From assembly GCA_014885115.2 (NCBI GenBank), contig WKLE02001048.1, positions 12,493 to 76,492 on the forward strand: 64,000 nucleotides of DNA. The letters are read 5' to 3'. Within the stretch, counting starts at the first letter, position 1; the number at the start of each line of letters is the position of its first letter. A program made the translations under genes and the position numbers. The notes under the pieces were generated by a model, which was not told the DNA's origin, ran no database searches, and worked only from the letters and a program-made list of their open reading frames with translations. Positions 1-9,133 of the stretch are shown here, piece after piece. The stretch is from Asterionellopsis glacialis (Eukaryota > Bacillariophyta > Plagiogrammaphyceae > Rhaphoneidales > Asterionellopsidaceae).

Positions 1-2363
1 GCAATTCGTTTTGGATTCCAACGTGTTTCAGTTGTCTTGTCACAACATACTTCACAAAGTGTCATATTTTTCTCTCCATTACCTTTAGGACAACGTTTGG
101 TTGCTGCAACCTCCATAGTTGCTAAATTCACTGCACAAGCCAAGTGTTGCATTTCTTTGTAAGACATTGAACGGAGAGATACAGGTAGATACAGGATTTT
201 ATCAAAGAAATCTTCTGTACGAGAGATTGTTGTTGTTGTTGTTGTTGTTGCGACGGATGATGCCCGAGGAGAAGAAGGCATCCTTTTTACATACTGTAAT
301 TGTGAAGTACCACGAGGTACATCATAACCATATTTTTGAAAAAGAATACGGCTTACAGCCTGTGGATCATTGACCGTTATAGGATACAACCAAAATTTGT
401 TTCGATTGCTAGTCATATAACTTTTACCACCCTTATCACCAACCACTTTTCTTGGAATACAAGCTGCAGTGATATTAGATGCACATTGTTGTTGTAATAA
501 TTTCGTCATGACGTTACAACGATCTATCCGTTGACGTACAGCATCAGCAACCTTTTGAGACTGTAATAATCGTCGATAAAGCAGAGAAAGTAAGGGTAAC
601 GAAGGACGTTGTCGTATGCGAACAATTAAAGCTCGTCGTCTTGTCTCTTCTATTTGATTTCGTTCTTGTGCAGTGAGTTTTGTTTGCTTCCTTTTCTTTT
701 TCTGTTCTTGTTCTTTTTTACTATTGTGTTTGTTGGTAGGAAAGCCACGAATGCAGTTTGATACTAAAGTATCAAAATTAATACCCAAGAATGGACACAT
801 CATGGCTATGAATCCATAGAGTAGAGGTCTTTCTACTATAACACAAAACATGATACTCTTGAGAAGTTTCCATAAATATTGTTTTGTTGTTTGGTGTTTG
901 TAGATGGACTGTTGATTACGCTTCATTTGAATAGCTGTTGTAGTCGTGGTCGTATCTTCATTGTTTAGAATTGCAACACCACCACCTAAGGCTGTTGCTG
1001 TTTTAATAGTTCCAAAGGAAAAGAAAGATATAGTTGCATATGGACTACCTAAATAGGATACATCGTCCTCATCGTTATCCTCGTCCTTGGATTGGAGAAT
1101 TTTTTTCCCATTCTCCTTCTTGTTATTCTGTTTGGGACTCATTGCAAGTCCAGCAAAACATTCTGCACAATCTTCTAGAATGTCCAATTGATGTTTTTGA
1201 GCTACTTGATGTATGCGTTTCATATCCTGTGGTGATGTACATACATACCCAAATGGATGAACTACCATAATGGCTACTGTTTTAGAGGATATGACATTGG
1301 TAATGGCATCTATGTCAACACCAATGGTACTACTATTAGTAGAAGACGACATGGACATTTCATCTTGTGGAGTAGTAGCATCTGTACTTGCGGCAGGAAT
1401 ATCGACAGGAATAACAGTTAAACCATGGTACAGTAAAACTTCTACCATACCAGGAACATTGATAGGTGGAACAATAATAATTTCTGATTGTGATGGATAT
1501 GATTTTGTGGTAAGATACAAATCTAAAAGAGATCGGACTGAAAGACCAACGACAACGGATGGTGATAATGATGGCTTGTTGCTGTTTTTGGTGGTGGTGG
1601 TGGTGGTGGTGGTGGTGCTTTCATGATGACTAGTATTCCTTTCTTGTAGTTGTTGCAACCATAAATTTTGGATTTGTTCTTCTTGATGGTAATACCGTGC
1701 ATTGGTAGTGGATGAATCCCTTTTCAAACATTGAAAGATACCATACATCAAATCACTATACGATATATCAAGTTGACCTCGTGGTAGTATAGGTTGAATA
1801 CCTAAAAAGGTTGATGATTTGGGCCTAATGGAAAGAGTTGCTGCAGTCGCAGTAGATGATTTTGATTGCGCCGACAATGACACCTCTTCCAGGGTCGTGA
1901 AGTTGGGTTCTTTTATCGTTTCACTATTTCCCTTTTGATAATACTCTTGCAACATTTGTTGACACGTTTGACCCAACCAATGATTTTGAGATGCTGCCAA
2001 TTCTACATAGGCTAATTGTGCTTCCATCCTCGACAATGTAGAACATTGTACCCATGCATCGTATTTGGCACGTGCTACCATATTGAATCTGGATGGAATA
2101 GTAGAATTGTCACCAGAATCGGTACTACAACCATGTGTAATATGTTTGTAAAGTCCATACATGCGAAGTTTATCTGCTTGAGATGTTTGTGTGAGTTCAC
2201 CCGTTACAGGAGTTTCACGAATTAAGGAAGCAACATTGCTAAACAATGTTTCTAAAAGAATCTCAGTATCATCATCCGTAGGAAGAGGATGATCTTTATC
2301 GTGGTTATCACTTTTGTTCATCTTTTGATTACTACTTTGCAATGACGGCCGACAAGCCGCCAT
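1..2363 (-). CDS. Acyl-CoA-binding domain fused to a DegT/DnrJ/EryC1/StrS-type PLP aminotransferase (3' end beyond window)
   Basis: An intronless open frame runs from an ATG at 2363-2361 to the window edge (787 codons with no stop). Residues ~32-115 match the acyl-CoA-binding protein fold: a DKLRMYGLYK helix (~64-73), a Gly-rich turn, then ARAKYDAW and an AYVELA helix. A Thr run from an (ACC)10 tract links this to a DegT-type aminotransferase. That part has ILEDCAECFAG, with Asp398 as the expected partner of the PLP ring nitrogen, and SFFSFGTIK, with Lys454 as the expected Schiff-base lysine. Downstream FWLYPITV and ILYLPVSL match the C-terminal subdomain of the family. A hydrophobic stretch at ~500-525 may touch a membrane. 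No targeting peptide is obvious. The family transaminates nucleotide sugars; the substrate here is unknown. ACBP would be expected to bind long-chain acyl-CoA. Domain calls are by eye and strong; the joint function is inference. Confidence 0.85.
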   Translation of the reverse strand, partial: MAACRPSLQSSNQKMNKSDNHDKDHPLPTDDDTEILLETLFSNVASLIRETPVTGELTQTSQADKLRMYGLYKHITHGCSTDSGDNSTIPSRFNMVARAKYDAWVQCSTLSRMEAQLAYVELAASQNHWLGQTCQQMLQEYYQKGNSETIKEPNFTTLEEVSLSAQSKSSTATAATLSIRPKSSTFLGIQPILPRGQLDISYSDLMYGIFQCLKRDSSTTNARYYHQEEQIQNLWLQQLQERNTSHHESTTTTTTTTTKNSNKPSLSPSVVVGLSVRSLLDLYLTTKSYPSQSEIIIVPPINVPGMVEVLLYHGLTVIPVDIPAASTDATTPQDEMSMSSSTNSSTIGVDIDAITNVISSKTVAIMVVHPFGYVCTSPQDMKRIHQVAQKHQLDILEDCAECFAGLAMSPKQNNKKENGKKILQSKDEDNDEDDVSYLGSPYATISFFSFGTIKTATALGGGVAILNNEDTTTTTTAIQMKRNQQSIYKHQTTKQYLWKLLKSIMFCVIVERPLLYGFIAMMCPFLGINFDTLVSNCIRGFPTNKHNSKKEQEQKKKRKQTKLTAQERNQIEETRRRALIVRIRQRPSLPLLSLLYRRLLQSQKVADAVRQRIDRCNVMTKLLQQQCASNITAACIPRKVVGDKGGKSYMTSNRNKFWLYPITVNDPQAVSRILFQKYGYDVPRGTSQLQYVKRMPSSPRASSVATTTTTTTISRTEDFFDKILYLPVSLRSMSYKEMQHLACAVNLATMEVAATKRCPKGNGEKNMTLCEVCCDKTTETRWNPKRI
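1590..1619. repeat. (GGT/ACC)10 trinucleotide microsatellite
   Basis: A near-perfect GGT tract on the plus strand lies inside the ACBP-aminotransferase gene. It encodes a run of about ten threonines in the linker after the acyl-CoA-binding domain. Length variation between alleles is likely and would stay in frame. Confidence 0.9.
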
Positions 2364-3069
2364 GTTGAATTTCTCACACCGACGGAGAGACCAAGCAGGA
2401 AGAAACCAAAAATAGGAACTAAATAAAATCACCCGTATGAGAAAATCCTTCAACACTTTCAGTATCCGACAGCCGAAGTACAGACAGTAGGTTTCGCGTT
2501 CGGCGCCTCGTTTCAATCGTTGATCGTTACGAATTTTGAGTCGGCATGATCCATACCGGTATCGACTAGTGAAAAATAATAACATACTTGGTACTGAATA
2601 GAAGTAATAATATTCGTACCTGGTAAATATTTGTTACCGTACAAGACCTCGTGGAATTTACCGAATTAGAATCCACAATCTACACATACCTGTACTCTAG
2701 TAGAGGGATCTTTCTGTCATTCGTTCTATTTTCTTGAGACAGGGCGAAGGACATACATACTCCGCCAGTTGTACTCTTTTGTGCTTTCTCGCCAAATTTT
2801 TTGAACGAACCACAAAAGACTGGACAGGACAATAAAGGCATCATCTCAGATCCTGCCCACAGAAGACACATTGGCTGACTCGTCGTCTCTTGTTGACACA
2901 CCACACATAGCAAAGAGAGTTGTGATTATTATTATCGTTTTCTGGATCGATCCCTCTTTGTGTGATTTGCTTTGTCGTTATCAAAGTGTACATAAAACGG
3001 AAAAAGCAAAAAAAAATAAAAAAAAAATCAATCCTATCGATTTTTAAAAAATTGAAGAGGATTATCATC
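2364..3069. other. Divergent intergenic region with a GTAC-rich cluster
   Basis: This 706-bp spacer separates two divergently transcribed start codons (2363 minus, 3070 plus), so it should carry both promoters. Positions 2551-2645 hold several ATACCGGTAT- and GTACCTGGTA-like palindromic words. The last 100 bp before minC are A/T-rich (poly-A blocks at 3007-3030). An in-frame ATG at 2962 would add a Lys/Ile-rich leader to MinC and is not preferred. I see no other gene here. Confidence 0.5.
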
Positions 3070-4476
3070 ATGGTCATCCGCACGACATCGACTGCTGCAG
3101 CTGCAACACTTCGAGGATGTCAACGTATCATTGGTAATGCTGACACTACAAGAAAAATACCACTCCTGGCAACAGTAGGAATGGTGTCGCCAAACACTAC
3201 TACTACAACAAATACTCAACAACGAAATCTGTCATCCTCGAAACAAGGAAATTTACAAAATTATCTTGATGTTTGGGTAGGATCAAATCCATCAACTTGC
3301 AAAAAGATAAAGAACAAAACACCGCCATCATCCATATCGCAATCATCATTACAACCAAAAACGACGACAACACAAAACTTACAGCAACAGCAACAACAAC
3401 AACAGCAACAACCTGTACGTTTATCCGCATCTTCCTATCTTATGCCAACCTTACGATTAGAACGCGGCGATACAGCTGAATCCTTACGTATCCGTATAAG
3501 TGCTGCGTTAGAATCATCCAATACCACAACCACAACTATTGTACGATCCATGTTATCTGGTAAAGAATCTTCGACCGGTCAAGTATGGAGAGTTCCCATC
3601 ATTTTAGATACCTCTGCCTTGGTACCGGATGGATCACCCCATTATGTACCACCACCCTTGGGATTGTTAACCAATGTGTACAACACGTTAGATACCAATT
3701 TTGGTATCCGTATTGTGGGTATATCCAATCCACCACCCACCATGGAACAGGAGGCCATGGAAACATTAGGATTACCATCCATCATGAGTAAAAGTCGTGC
3801 GCTGGACCGTCAAAAGGATTCGAAATTTCGTATCGAAGATGTTGTACGACTTGTTGTACAACAATTAGAAGACAAAGGTGGAATGACTCCAGAAGAGATT
3901 GATGCTGCCATACAACAACAACAAGAAAAAGATAATGACGAAGCAGCAGCAGCAGCAGCAGCTGAAGCGGAAGCAGCAGCAATGGCGGAGGCTGAGGCAC
4001 CTGAAGTCGAAGTAGAGGAACCATTGGTCGACCAAGACAACTCAAATGATGACGATGAAGAAACGTCATCGTCACAATCACCACCCATACAAGTGCCAGA
4101 ACCAGTATTAGGTGAAACTAAGGTATATCGTGGTTCCGTACGGTCAGGACAACAAGTTGCAGCTGATAAGAATCAATCACTTATTATTATGGGACAAGTA
4201 AATCCTGGTGGTGAGGTATTGGCAGATGGTGATATATATGTATTTGGCAAATTGCGTGGACGTGCCTTGGCTGGATTAGCCTCTGGCAATACTACTACTA
4301 ATGCGAATAATGCACGTATCTTTGCGAGTAGCTTTGATCCAGAACTTGTATGCGTGGGGGATAGTTTTACAACTATTGATGATGTAGAAGAAGAATTAGG
4401 ATTACGTCCAGGTGGACCAGCCATGGCTAGTCTGAATGAAGATGGTGAACTCATTTTTGAATCTGTATCATTGTAA
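3070..4476 (+). CDS. minC: Septum-site-determining protein MinC, probably mitochondrial
   Basis: The 468-residue protein ends in a clear MinC C-terminal beta-helix domain (~355-468). It has SGQQVAADKNQSLIIMGQV, then NPGGEVLADGDIYVFG, KLRGRALAG and IFASSFDPEL. Residues ~120-220 fit the N-terminal FtsZ-inhibiting domain (TLRLERGD, ILDTSALV, GIRIVGISN, LGLPSIM). Between them lies an Ala/Glu-rich acidic linker. A Gln run from CAA/CAG repeats (3384-3412) precedes the N domain. In bacteria MinC with MinD blocks FtsZ rings away from midcell, and Min proteins persist in mitochondria of some stramenopiles. The start at 3070 gives MVIRTTSTAAAATLRGCQRI, rich in Arg/Ser/Thr and without acidic residues, as expected for mitochondrial import. 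There is no signal peptide of the plastid type. The in-frame ATG at 2962 would bury this presequence. Confidence 0.92.
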   Translation: MVIRTTSTAAAATLRGCQRIIGNADTTRKIPLLATVGMVSPNTTTTTNTQQRNLSSSKQGNLQNYLDVWVGSNPSTCKKIKNKTPPSSISQSSLQPKTTTTQNLQQQQQQQQQQPVRLSASSYLMPTLRLERGDTAESLRIRISAALESSNTTTTTIVRSMLSGKESSTGQVWRVPIILDTSALVPDGSPHYVPPPLGLLTNVYNTLDTNFGIRIVGISNPPPTMEQEAMETLGLPSIMSKSRALDRQKDSKFRIEDVVRLVVQQLEDKGGMTPEEIDAAIQQQQEKDNDEAAAAAAAEAEAAAMAEAEAPEVEVEEPLVDQDNSNDDDEETSSSQSPPIQVPEPVLGETKVYRGSVRSGQQVAADKNQSLIIMGQVNPGGEVLADGDIYVFGKLRGRALAGLASGNTTTNANNARIFASSFDPELVCVGDSFTTIDDVEEELGLRPGGPAMASLNEDGELIFESVSL

Positions 4477-5452
4477 AGTACACAACAACAACAACAACAA
4501 CAAAAATAATACAGCCCCCCCTCCCCTGTAGTCATACATTATATATTTTTTTCGAAGAGGTATAGACAGACAAACACACAATAGAAATAAGAAAAAGAAA
4601 AGATCTCTGTAATTAGATGTATAACCAAATATAATGAATTATTACCATTTAAAAAAATGCCGACATGATTTGACACAGATTTAAAGTTCAATATTAATCG
4701 CAAGAATGCAGCACGGCATCTATCTTCAGGTATATAGATTTCAGTCGTGAAACATTGGCTCTTGAACGCCTCTACTTAATCTCTAGAGAGAGAGAAAGAG
4801 AGAAAGAGAGAAAGAGAGAAAGAGAGAAAGGAGAGGATTCTTTAACTATATTCTTACAGTCTATCAATGACTTTTGCACAAATGTTGGTTCACAGGGAAG
4901 GAGACATGACATTACTATAAAATAAGTCAAACACTTTGAATTTGTGTCGAAAGTAGACTAGCTTCACCCATCACAGCGCACAAACACAATAGGGGTAAGC
5001 AGTAAGCACATAACTGGTACGTACATTATGGAAGGGGTTACTAGATACTAGCGAATACACTCCCATATGTATTCCGAAAAGCTTATTATGATATGTGAAG
5101 GAGTGTAATTGCAGCAAATCTTCCCGAGTTGTCTTGCGTGTGTATGTTTGTGGATTTTGGGATGTCTATGAATCGACACAAAACATCTTGACTTTTGGGC
5201 ATTTGACATATTTTTCTTTGCATTTCCTTTTGAGCTTTGTGTTCTTCCTCTCTTTTGACACCGCCTGCCTGCCGGAACAGGTACAACAAGAATCTTTGAA
5301 CCCAGCAAAGCCGACAAACGTTCAAGTCGTCCTCGAATCATCTCAACTCACAGATCTTTACAATTGTTTTTGGTACAAGGGATAAAATTTTTCTGTTCGC
5401 AATTTCTCAGGAGTTTTTTTTTCAAGTAAGATTCCCAATTAAAAAAGTAAGA
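4477..5452. other. Intergenic region with CAA and GA repeats
   Basis: This 976-bp spacer lies between two plus-strand genes. It starts with a CAA repeat just after the minC stop (4481-4505) and holds an AGAGAGAA microsatellite at 4785-4836. An open frame at 5095-5385 lacks an ATG start, recognisable homology or good context. It is more likely 5' leader and promoter of the next gene. Confidence 0.5.
4785..4836. repeat. AGAGAGAA microsatellite
   Basis: About six copies of an 8-bp purine unit (AGAGAGAA) run through this stretch on the plus strand and end in a degenerate GGAGAGGA. It is noncoding. Confidence 0.9.
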
Positions 5453-6175
5453 ATGATCTTCCGTGAACAATGGCGGGTGGCTCTTTTTGTTTTGACCATG
5501 GTCTTAGTGAGTCCTGATATTACTGCAGCGTATATGCCAGTGTATCCTGGAAGGAAACTGATAAATAAGGTGAAAACTTTAAGTGCAAAGTCCATTGCAT
5601 CGTTCGCTATGGTTTCAACTGTTTTTGGATTTTTGGGTGTGGACCCTTCATTCGCTGAATCATCCTCGACAGCCGCACAAATCCAAATCAATAGTGTACC
5701 TCCTGCAAATGTACAACTTAATATATCAGATCTACCCGTTTTGGGAAAATTATTGTCAGGAACATATGCTCGTTTAGATACCGGTGCATACAATGCTGCA
5801 GGCAATGCGCTCTCAGGTACTGGTGGTACGTCCCGAAGACAAGCATCCGTGAGTATTTATTCTCCAGCCGATAAGTCAACAGCTATCAAAGAATTGGCAA
5901 CCAAGGGACATCTTGAGTTTGACATTTCGGGTGTAGTGACAACACATGTTAACATTGATGCTGCCACCTTAAAGCCAGGTGAATTAATTGTGAAGATTGA
6001 ATCCCCACTTATCCCATCTCTACCTTTCAAAAATAGTATAAACTCATTCGAGAAAACAAGGAAAGGAACGAAGCCTAGCAACTGGGTAATGGTTACTAAC
6101 TTGGGTGATGGGTCGATTTCTTATCAAAACACCAAAACAGGTGTTATTCAATCGGACATGCCGACTGATATTTAA
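5453..6175 (+). CDS. Predicted thylakoid-lumen protein of unknown function
   Basis: The 240-residue protein has a layered N-terminus. First comes a signal peptide (~1-26) ending TAAYMP, with Tyr at the +1 position used for complex-plastid import. Then comes a basic stretch, a second hydrophobic segment (ASFAMVSTVFGFLGV) and a PSFA/ES site like a thylakoid processing cleavage. The mature part begins near residue 70. It has VPPANVQLNISDLPVLGKLLSG and continues as a beta-rich soluble domain with no cofactor motif that I recognise. The 3' neighbour is convergent and only about 210 bp away. I infer a lumen location; the function is unknown. Confidence 0.8.
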   Translation: MIFREQWRVALFVLTMVLVSPDITAAYMPVYPGRKLINKVKTLSAKSIASFAMVSTVFGFLGVDPSFAESSSTAAQIQINSVPPANVQLNISDLPVLGKLLSGTYARLDTGAYNAAGNALSGTGGTSRRQASVSIYSPADKSTAIKELATKGHLEFDISGVVTTHVNIDAATLKPGELIVKIESPLIPSLPFKNSINSFEKTRKGTKPSNWVMVTNLGDGSISYQNTKTGVIQSDMPTDI

Positions 6176-6386
6176 GAGATTATCGTAAACCTGTCGCTAT
6201 ATAAATCATCAATTATTTATCTCTATGATTATTAGACGGCTCTTGTTTTTACCGATGGCTGTCATTGTGTTGGTTGTGAAAAATGTTGACTAAAGCGTAC
6301 TTTCAGAAACTTGGATACGTTACTGTTTATTGACTGATGTTTCTGTTCCGTGAAAAATGTTCATGCTGAGGTTCCCTTTTCTAATA

Positions 6387-8549
6387 TTACAGACCCTCCT
6401 CTGCCATGGCCCGATACTCATCAAATGCAGTCGGATCTTGCAGAGCTCCCACATTTTTAGGTTCTACACCAGCAAAGAGGTCACGGACAGCAACTTCTAC
6501 TTTCTTCCCAGACTTGGTATATGGAATTTTCTGAACTTGCTTTATTAAGGCTGGGACATGAGAATCAGATGCACCAGCACGTATCGTTTCTTTAATCTCG
6601 TTGATAAGGTCTTTGCTAAGTAATTCATTGTCCTTGAGTTTGACAAATAAGACAACACGAACATCGCCGGCACGTTTACCGGTCTTGATTTGTTCACCAA
6701 TGACTAGGGAATCTTCTAGAGCACTAACTTGTTCTGCAAAGCGGTAGATTTCTCCTGTTCCAATACGAATTCCACCTGGCTTGAGTGTTGTGTCAGATCG
6801 TCCGTGAATAACAATACCACCACTGTTACCAACAGATCCAGTGGTTTCTATCAGATCTCCGTGGAACCAGAGACCATTATCTTCCTCAAAATAGGCTCCT
6901 CGGTACTTTGTTTTCTTTTCATCGTCACCAAAAAAACAAACAGGAGCAGCCACAAAGGGTTGACGACAAACAAGTTCAGCTTTTGCTCCAACAACAACGC
7001 TGTTTGTGTCACGATCATATGCACAGGCGTCCAAACCCAGCCCGAATGCTTGAAGTTCTCCCTTGCGGACTGGTAGGAGTGGATTTCCAAGAGCAAAACA
7101 TGAACAAATATCAGTACCACCAGAAATCGATGCAAGTAAGACATCATCCTTTACATAATTGTAGACGTAATCAAAGTCTTCCGGCAGGAGAGGAGACCCC
7201 GTGGAGAAAATCACACGAAGGCTTTCAAGATCATTATCTCTACCAGGACGAATACGCTTCCTACAGGCTTGAAGGTAACGAGGAGTGGTACCCATATGAG
7301 TGATTTTTTCATCTGCTACAAGGTCCCAGGGCGATGACAGTTTAGGATAAGCAGGAAATCCATCATAGCACACAACTGCTGCACCAGCAAACAAACTTGA
7401 TGTCATCCAGTTCCACATCATCCATCCACACGTGGTGAAGAATAACATTCTATCCTTTGGTCGGAGGTCTGAATGTAAAATAAGTTCCTTCGCATGCTGT
7501 AATAGAGTATTACCGGTGCCATGAGCAATACTTTTGGGCATTCCAGTAGTCCCAGAGGAATACAATACGAACTGAGGATGAGAAAAGTCAACGCGTGTAA
7601 ACCTTGGTTCAGGAGCACTCCCATCATCGTTAGAACCGTCCCTTAAGAAATCTTCCCAACTGACTATTAATGACTTAACCCGATCATTCTCCCATTCAGG
7701 AGCCTCATTTCCAATCATGTCAATCACGACAATCTTTTCCAGCGTTGGCAATTGTTCGACGAGCTGCTCAACTTTATCAACCATAGACATATTTTCACCT
7801 CTCAATACAAAACCATTTGTTGTAAATAGAACCTTTGGTCCAACTTGACTAAATCGATCAGCTACAGCCTGTGCTCCAAAGTCTGTAGAACACGACGTCC
7901 AAACTGCTCCTGTACTTGTTGTTCCCAACATGGCAAGGATTGTTTCACCAATATTGGGTAAATATGCTCCACAAGAATCTTCGGATGTTACTCCCATTTT
8001 TTCTAATGCTCTATTGAGCCGTCCAGTATCTTGTCTCAATTCTGAAAAGGTCCAACGTTGAATTTCATCACTACGACCTTCAGATACAACTACAAGTGCT
8101 TCTTCGTCACAAAGATATGATTCTGGAACACCATGTTTCAATAAATTTTCCGCAAAGTTCAGTTTGATATTAGGAAAGTATGTAACATCTGGCATGGTAT
8201 TTCCTTCTTTTGTTGGTGATGTTGATCCTGAATATTCGATTCCAACAAAGTCCAATAATTTCACCCAAAATTCATCACTATTATCTATAGACCATTTCCA
8301 TAATTCATCGTATCCTCCTGCTCCCTTCTCAGATTCTCCAAGAACGTCTATTTGGAATCGTTTCATAGCTGTTTGTTCCATATATTCTTCAGAGGGTTCC
8401 CACATGACAGAATTCTTTGTATCCATTGTTACAGTCATGTGCAGGGGTCTACGACGATGATTCTTCCTTGTTTTTTTTGCAGGTGACCATGCTTGTGCTG
8501 TATTGGTCAAGATCAATACTGTCGCGACAATGAATATCATGGTTGACAT
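6387..8549 (-). CDS. AACS: Acetoacetyl-CoA synthetase (acetoacetate-CoA ligase), plastid-type N-terminus
   Basis: This is a 720-residue ANL-superfamily adenylating enzyme, close to the usual acetoacetyl-CoA synthetase length (~650-700) plus a presequence. It has the P-loop SSGTTGMPKSIAHG (~332-345), FFTTCGWMMWNWM, the hinge motif GRSDTTLKPGGIRIGTGEIY and a C-terminal PYTKSGKK with the adenylation lysine. The ITHMGTTPRYLQ and LFAGAAVVCYDG segments fit acetoacetate ligases better than acetyl-CoA synthetases. The expected reaction is acetoacetate + ATP + CoA to acetoacetyl-CoA. The N-terminus is a signal peptide ending AQAWSPAKKTRKNHRRR, with Trp at +1 and a basic transit-like tail. This suggests plastid import, whereas animal AACS is cytosolic. 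The gene has no intron and is divergent to the PDZ/coiled-coil gene. Confidence 0.93.
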   Translation of the reverse strand: MSTMIFIVATVLILTNTAQAWSPAKKTRKNHRRRPLHMTVTMDTKNSVMWEPSEEYMEQTAMKRFQIDVLGESEKGAGGYDELWKWSIDNSDEFWVKLLDFVGIEYSGSTSPTKEGNTMPDVTYFPNIKLNFAENLLKHGVPESYLCDEEALVVVSEGRSDEIQRWTFSELRQDTGRLNRALEKMGVTSEDSCGAYLPNIGETILAMLGTTSTGAVWTSCSTDFGAQAVADRFSQVGPKVLFTTNGFVLRGENMSMVDKVEQLVEQLPTLEKIVVIDMIGNEAPEWENDRVKSLIVSWEDFLRDGSNDDGSAPEPRFTRVDFSHPQFVLYSSGTTGMPKSIAHGTGNTLLQHAKELILHSDLRPKDRMLFFTTCGWMMWNWMTSSLFAGAAVVCYDGFPAYPKLSSPWDLVADEKITHMGTTPRYLQACRKRIRPGRDNDLESLRVIFSTGSPLLPEDFDYVYNYVKDDVLLASISGGTDICSCFALGNPLLPVRKGELQAFGLGLDACAYDRDTNSVVVGAKAELVCRQPFVAAPVCFFGDDEKKTKYRGAYFEEDNGLWFHGDLIETTGSVGNSGGIVIHGRSDTTLKPGGIRIGTGEIYRFAEQVSALEDSLVIGEQIKTGKRAGDVRVVLFVKLKDNELLSKDLINEIKETIRAGASDSHVPALIKQVQKIPYTKSGKKVEVAVRDLFAGVEPKNVGALQDPTAFDEYRAMAEEGL

Positions 8550-9133
8550 TGATGATGCCGGCGTTTCGAATTCTCGTTTTTACGATGAGGTTTTGTTGTG
8601 TTGTTCCACAAGACAGCAACTCGGACAACAACAACAAAACAGGACGAGAGAGATAAGGACGAAGTTCTCGCCTCATTCTTCTCGTTTCTCGACTGCGTCA
8701 GCAGAAGAGGCCCTCAATACGATACAAGCAATTCACGTTTTACATGCACGACCCATTAAACGCTGGCTTGGTAGTAAAGATGCTCATGCAATCTTTCTTA
8801 CTTTTAAAGGCGTATGTATAACCAGGTAAGTAAAATGATGTACCGTACAGGTAGCGTAGAATAAAAAATGTAGTGTGGAGAGAGAGAGTAGAAGAGAAAT
8901 CCTACCAGGTAATATCCCAATAACCTAACTATTAGGAGTGACAACATTTTGAATACAATCTTCATGACTGAAGACATCAATAAAATTTCAAATCCAAATC
9001 AAAGAGAAAAGTTGACCGCAAAAACATAACAGAGAGAAAAGAAGGTCCAATCAAGAAGATAACAAGGGCAGGTGCAGTGTGAGAGAACAACATTATCAAC
9101 AACACAAAGCAGAAAGTTCCTGGACAGAAAAAA
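8550..9133. other. Divergent intergenic region
   Basis: This 584-bp spacer lies between two divergent start codons. A plus-strand open frame at 8503-8829 overlaps the AACS presequence in antisense and resembles nothing known. A GTACCGTACAGGTA-like cluster lies at 8838-8856 and a GA-rich patch at 8876-8900. Confidence 0.45.

Noticed and set aside
2962..3069. Upstream in-frame ATG of minC
   Set aside because: The added 36 residues are Lys/Ile-rich from A/T-rich DNA and would bury a good mitochondrial presequence that begins at 3070.
5095..5385. 96-codon plus-strand open frame before the lumen-protein gene
   Set aside because: No ATG at its start, no family, and it sits where the promoter and leader of the next gene are expected.
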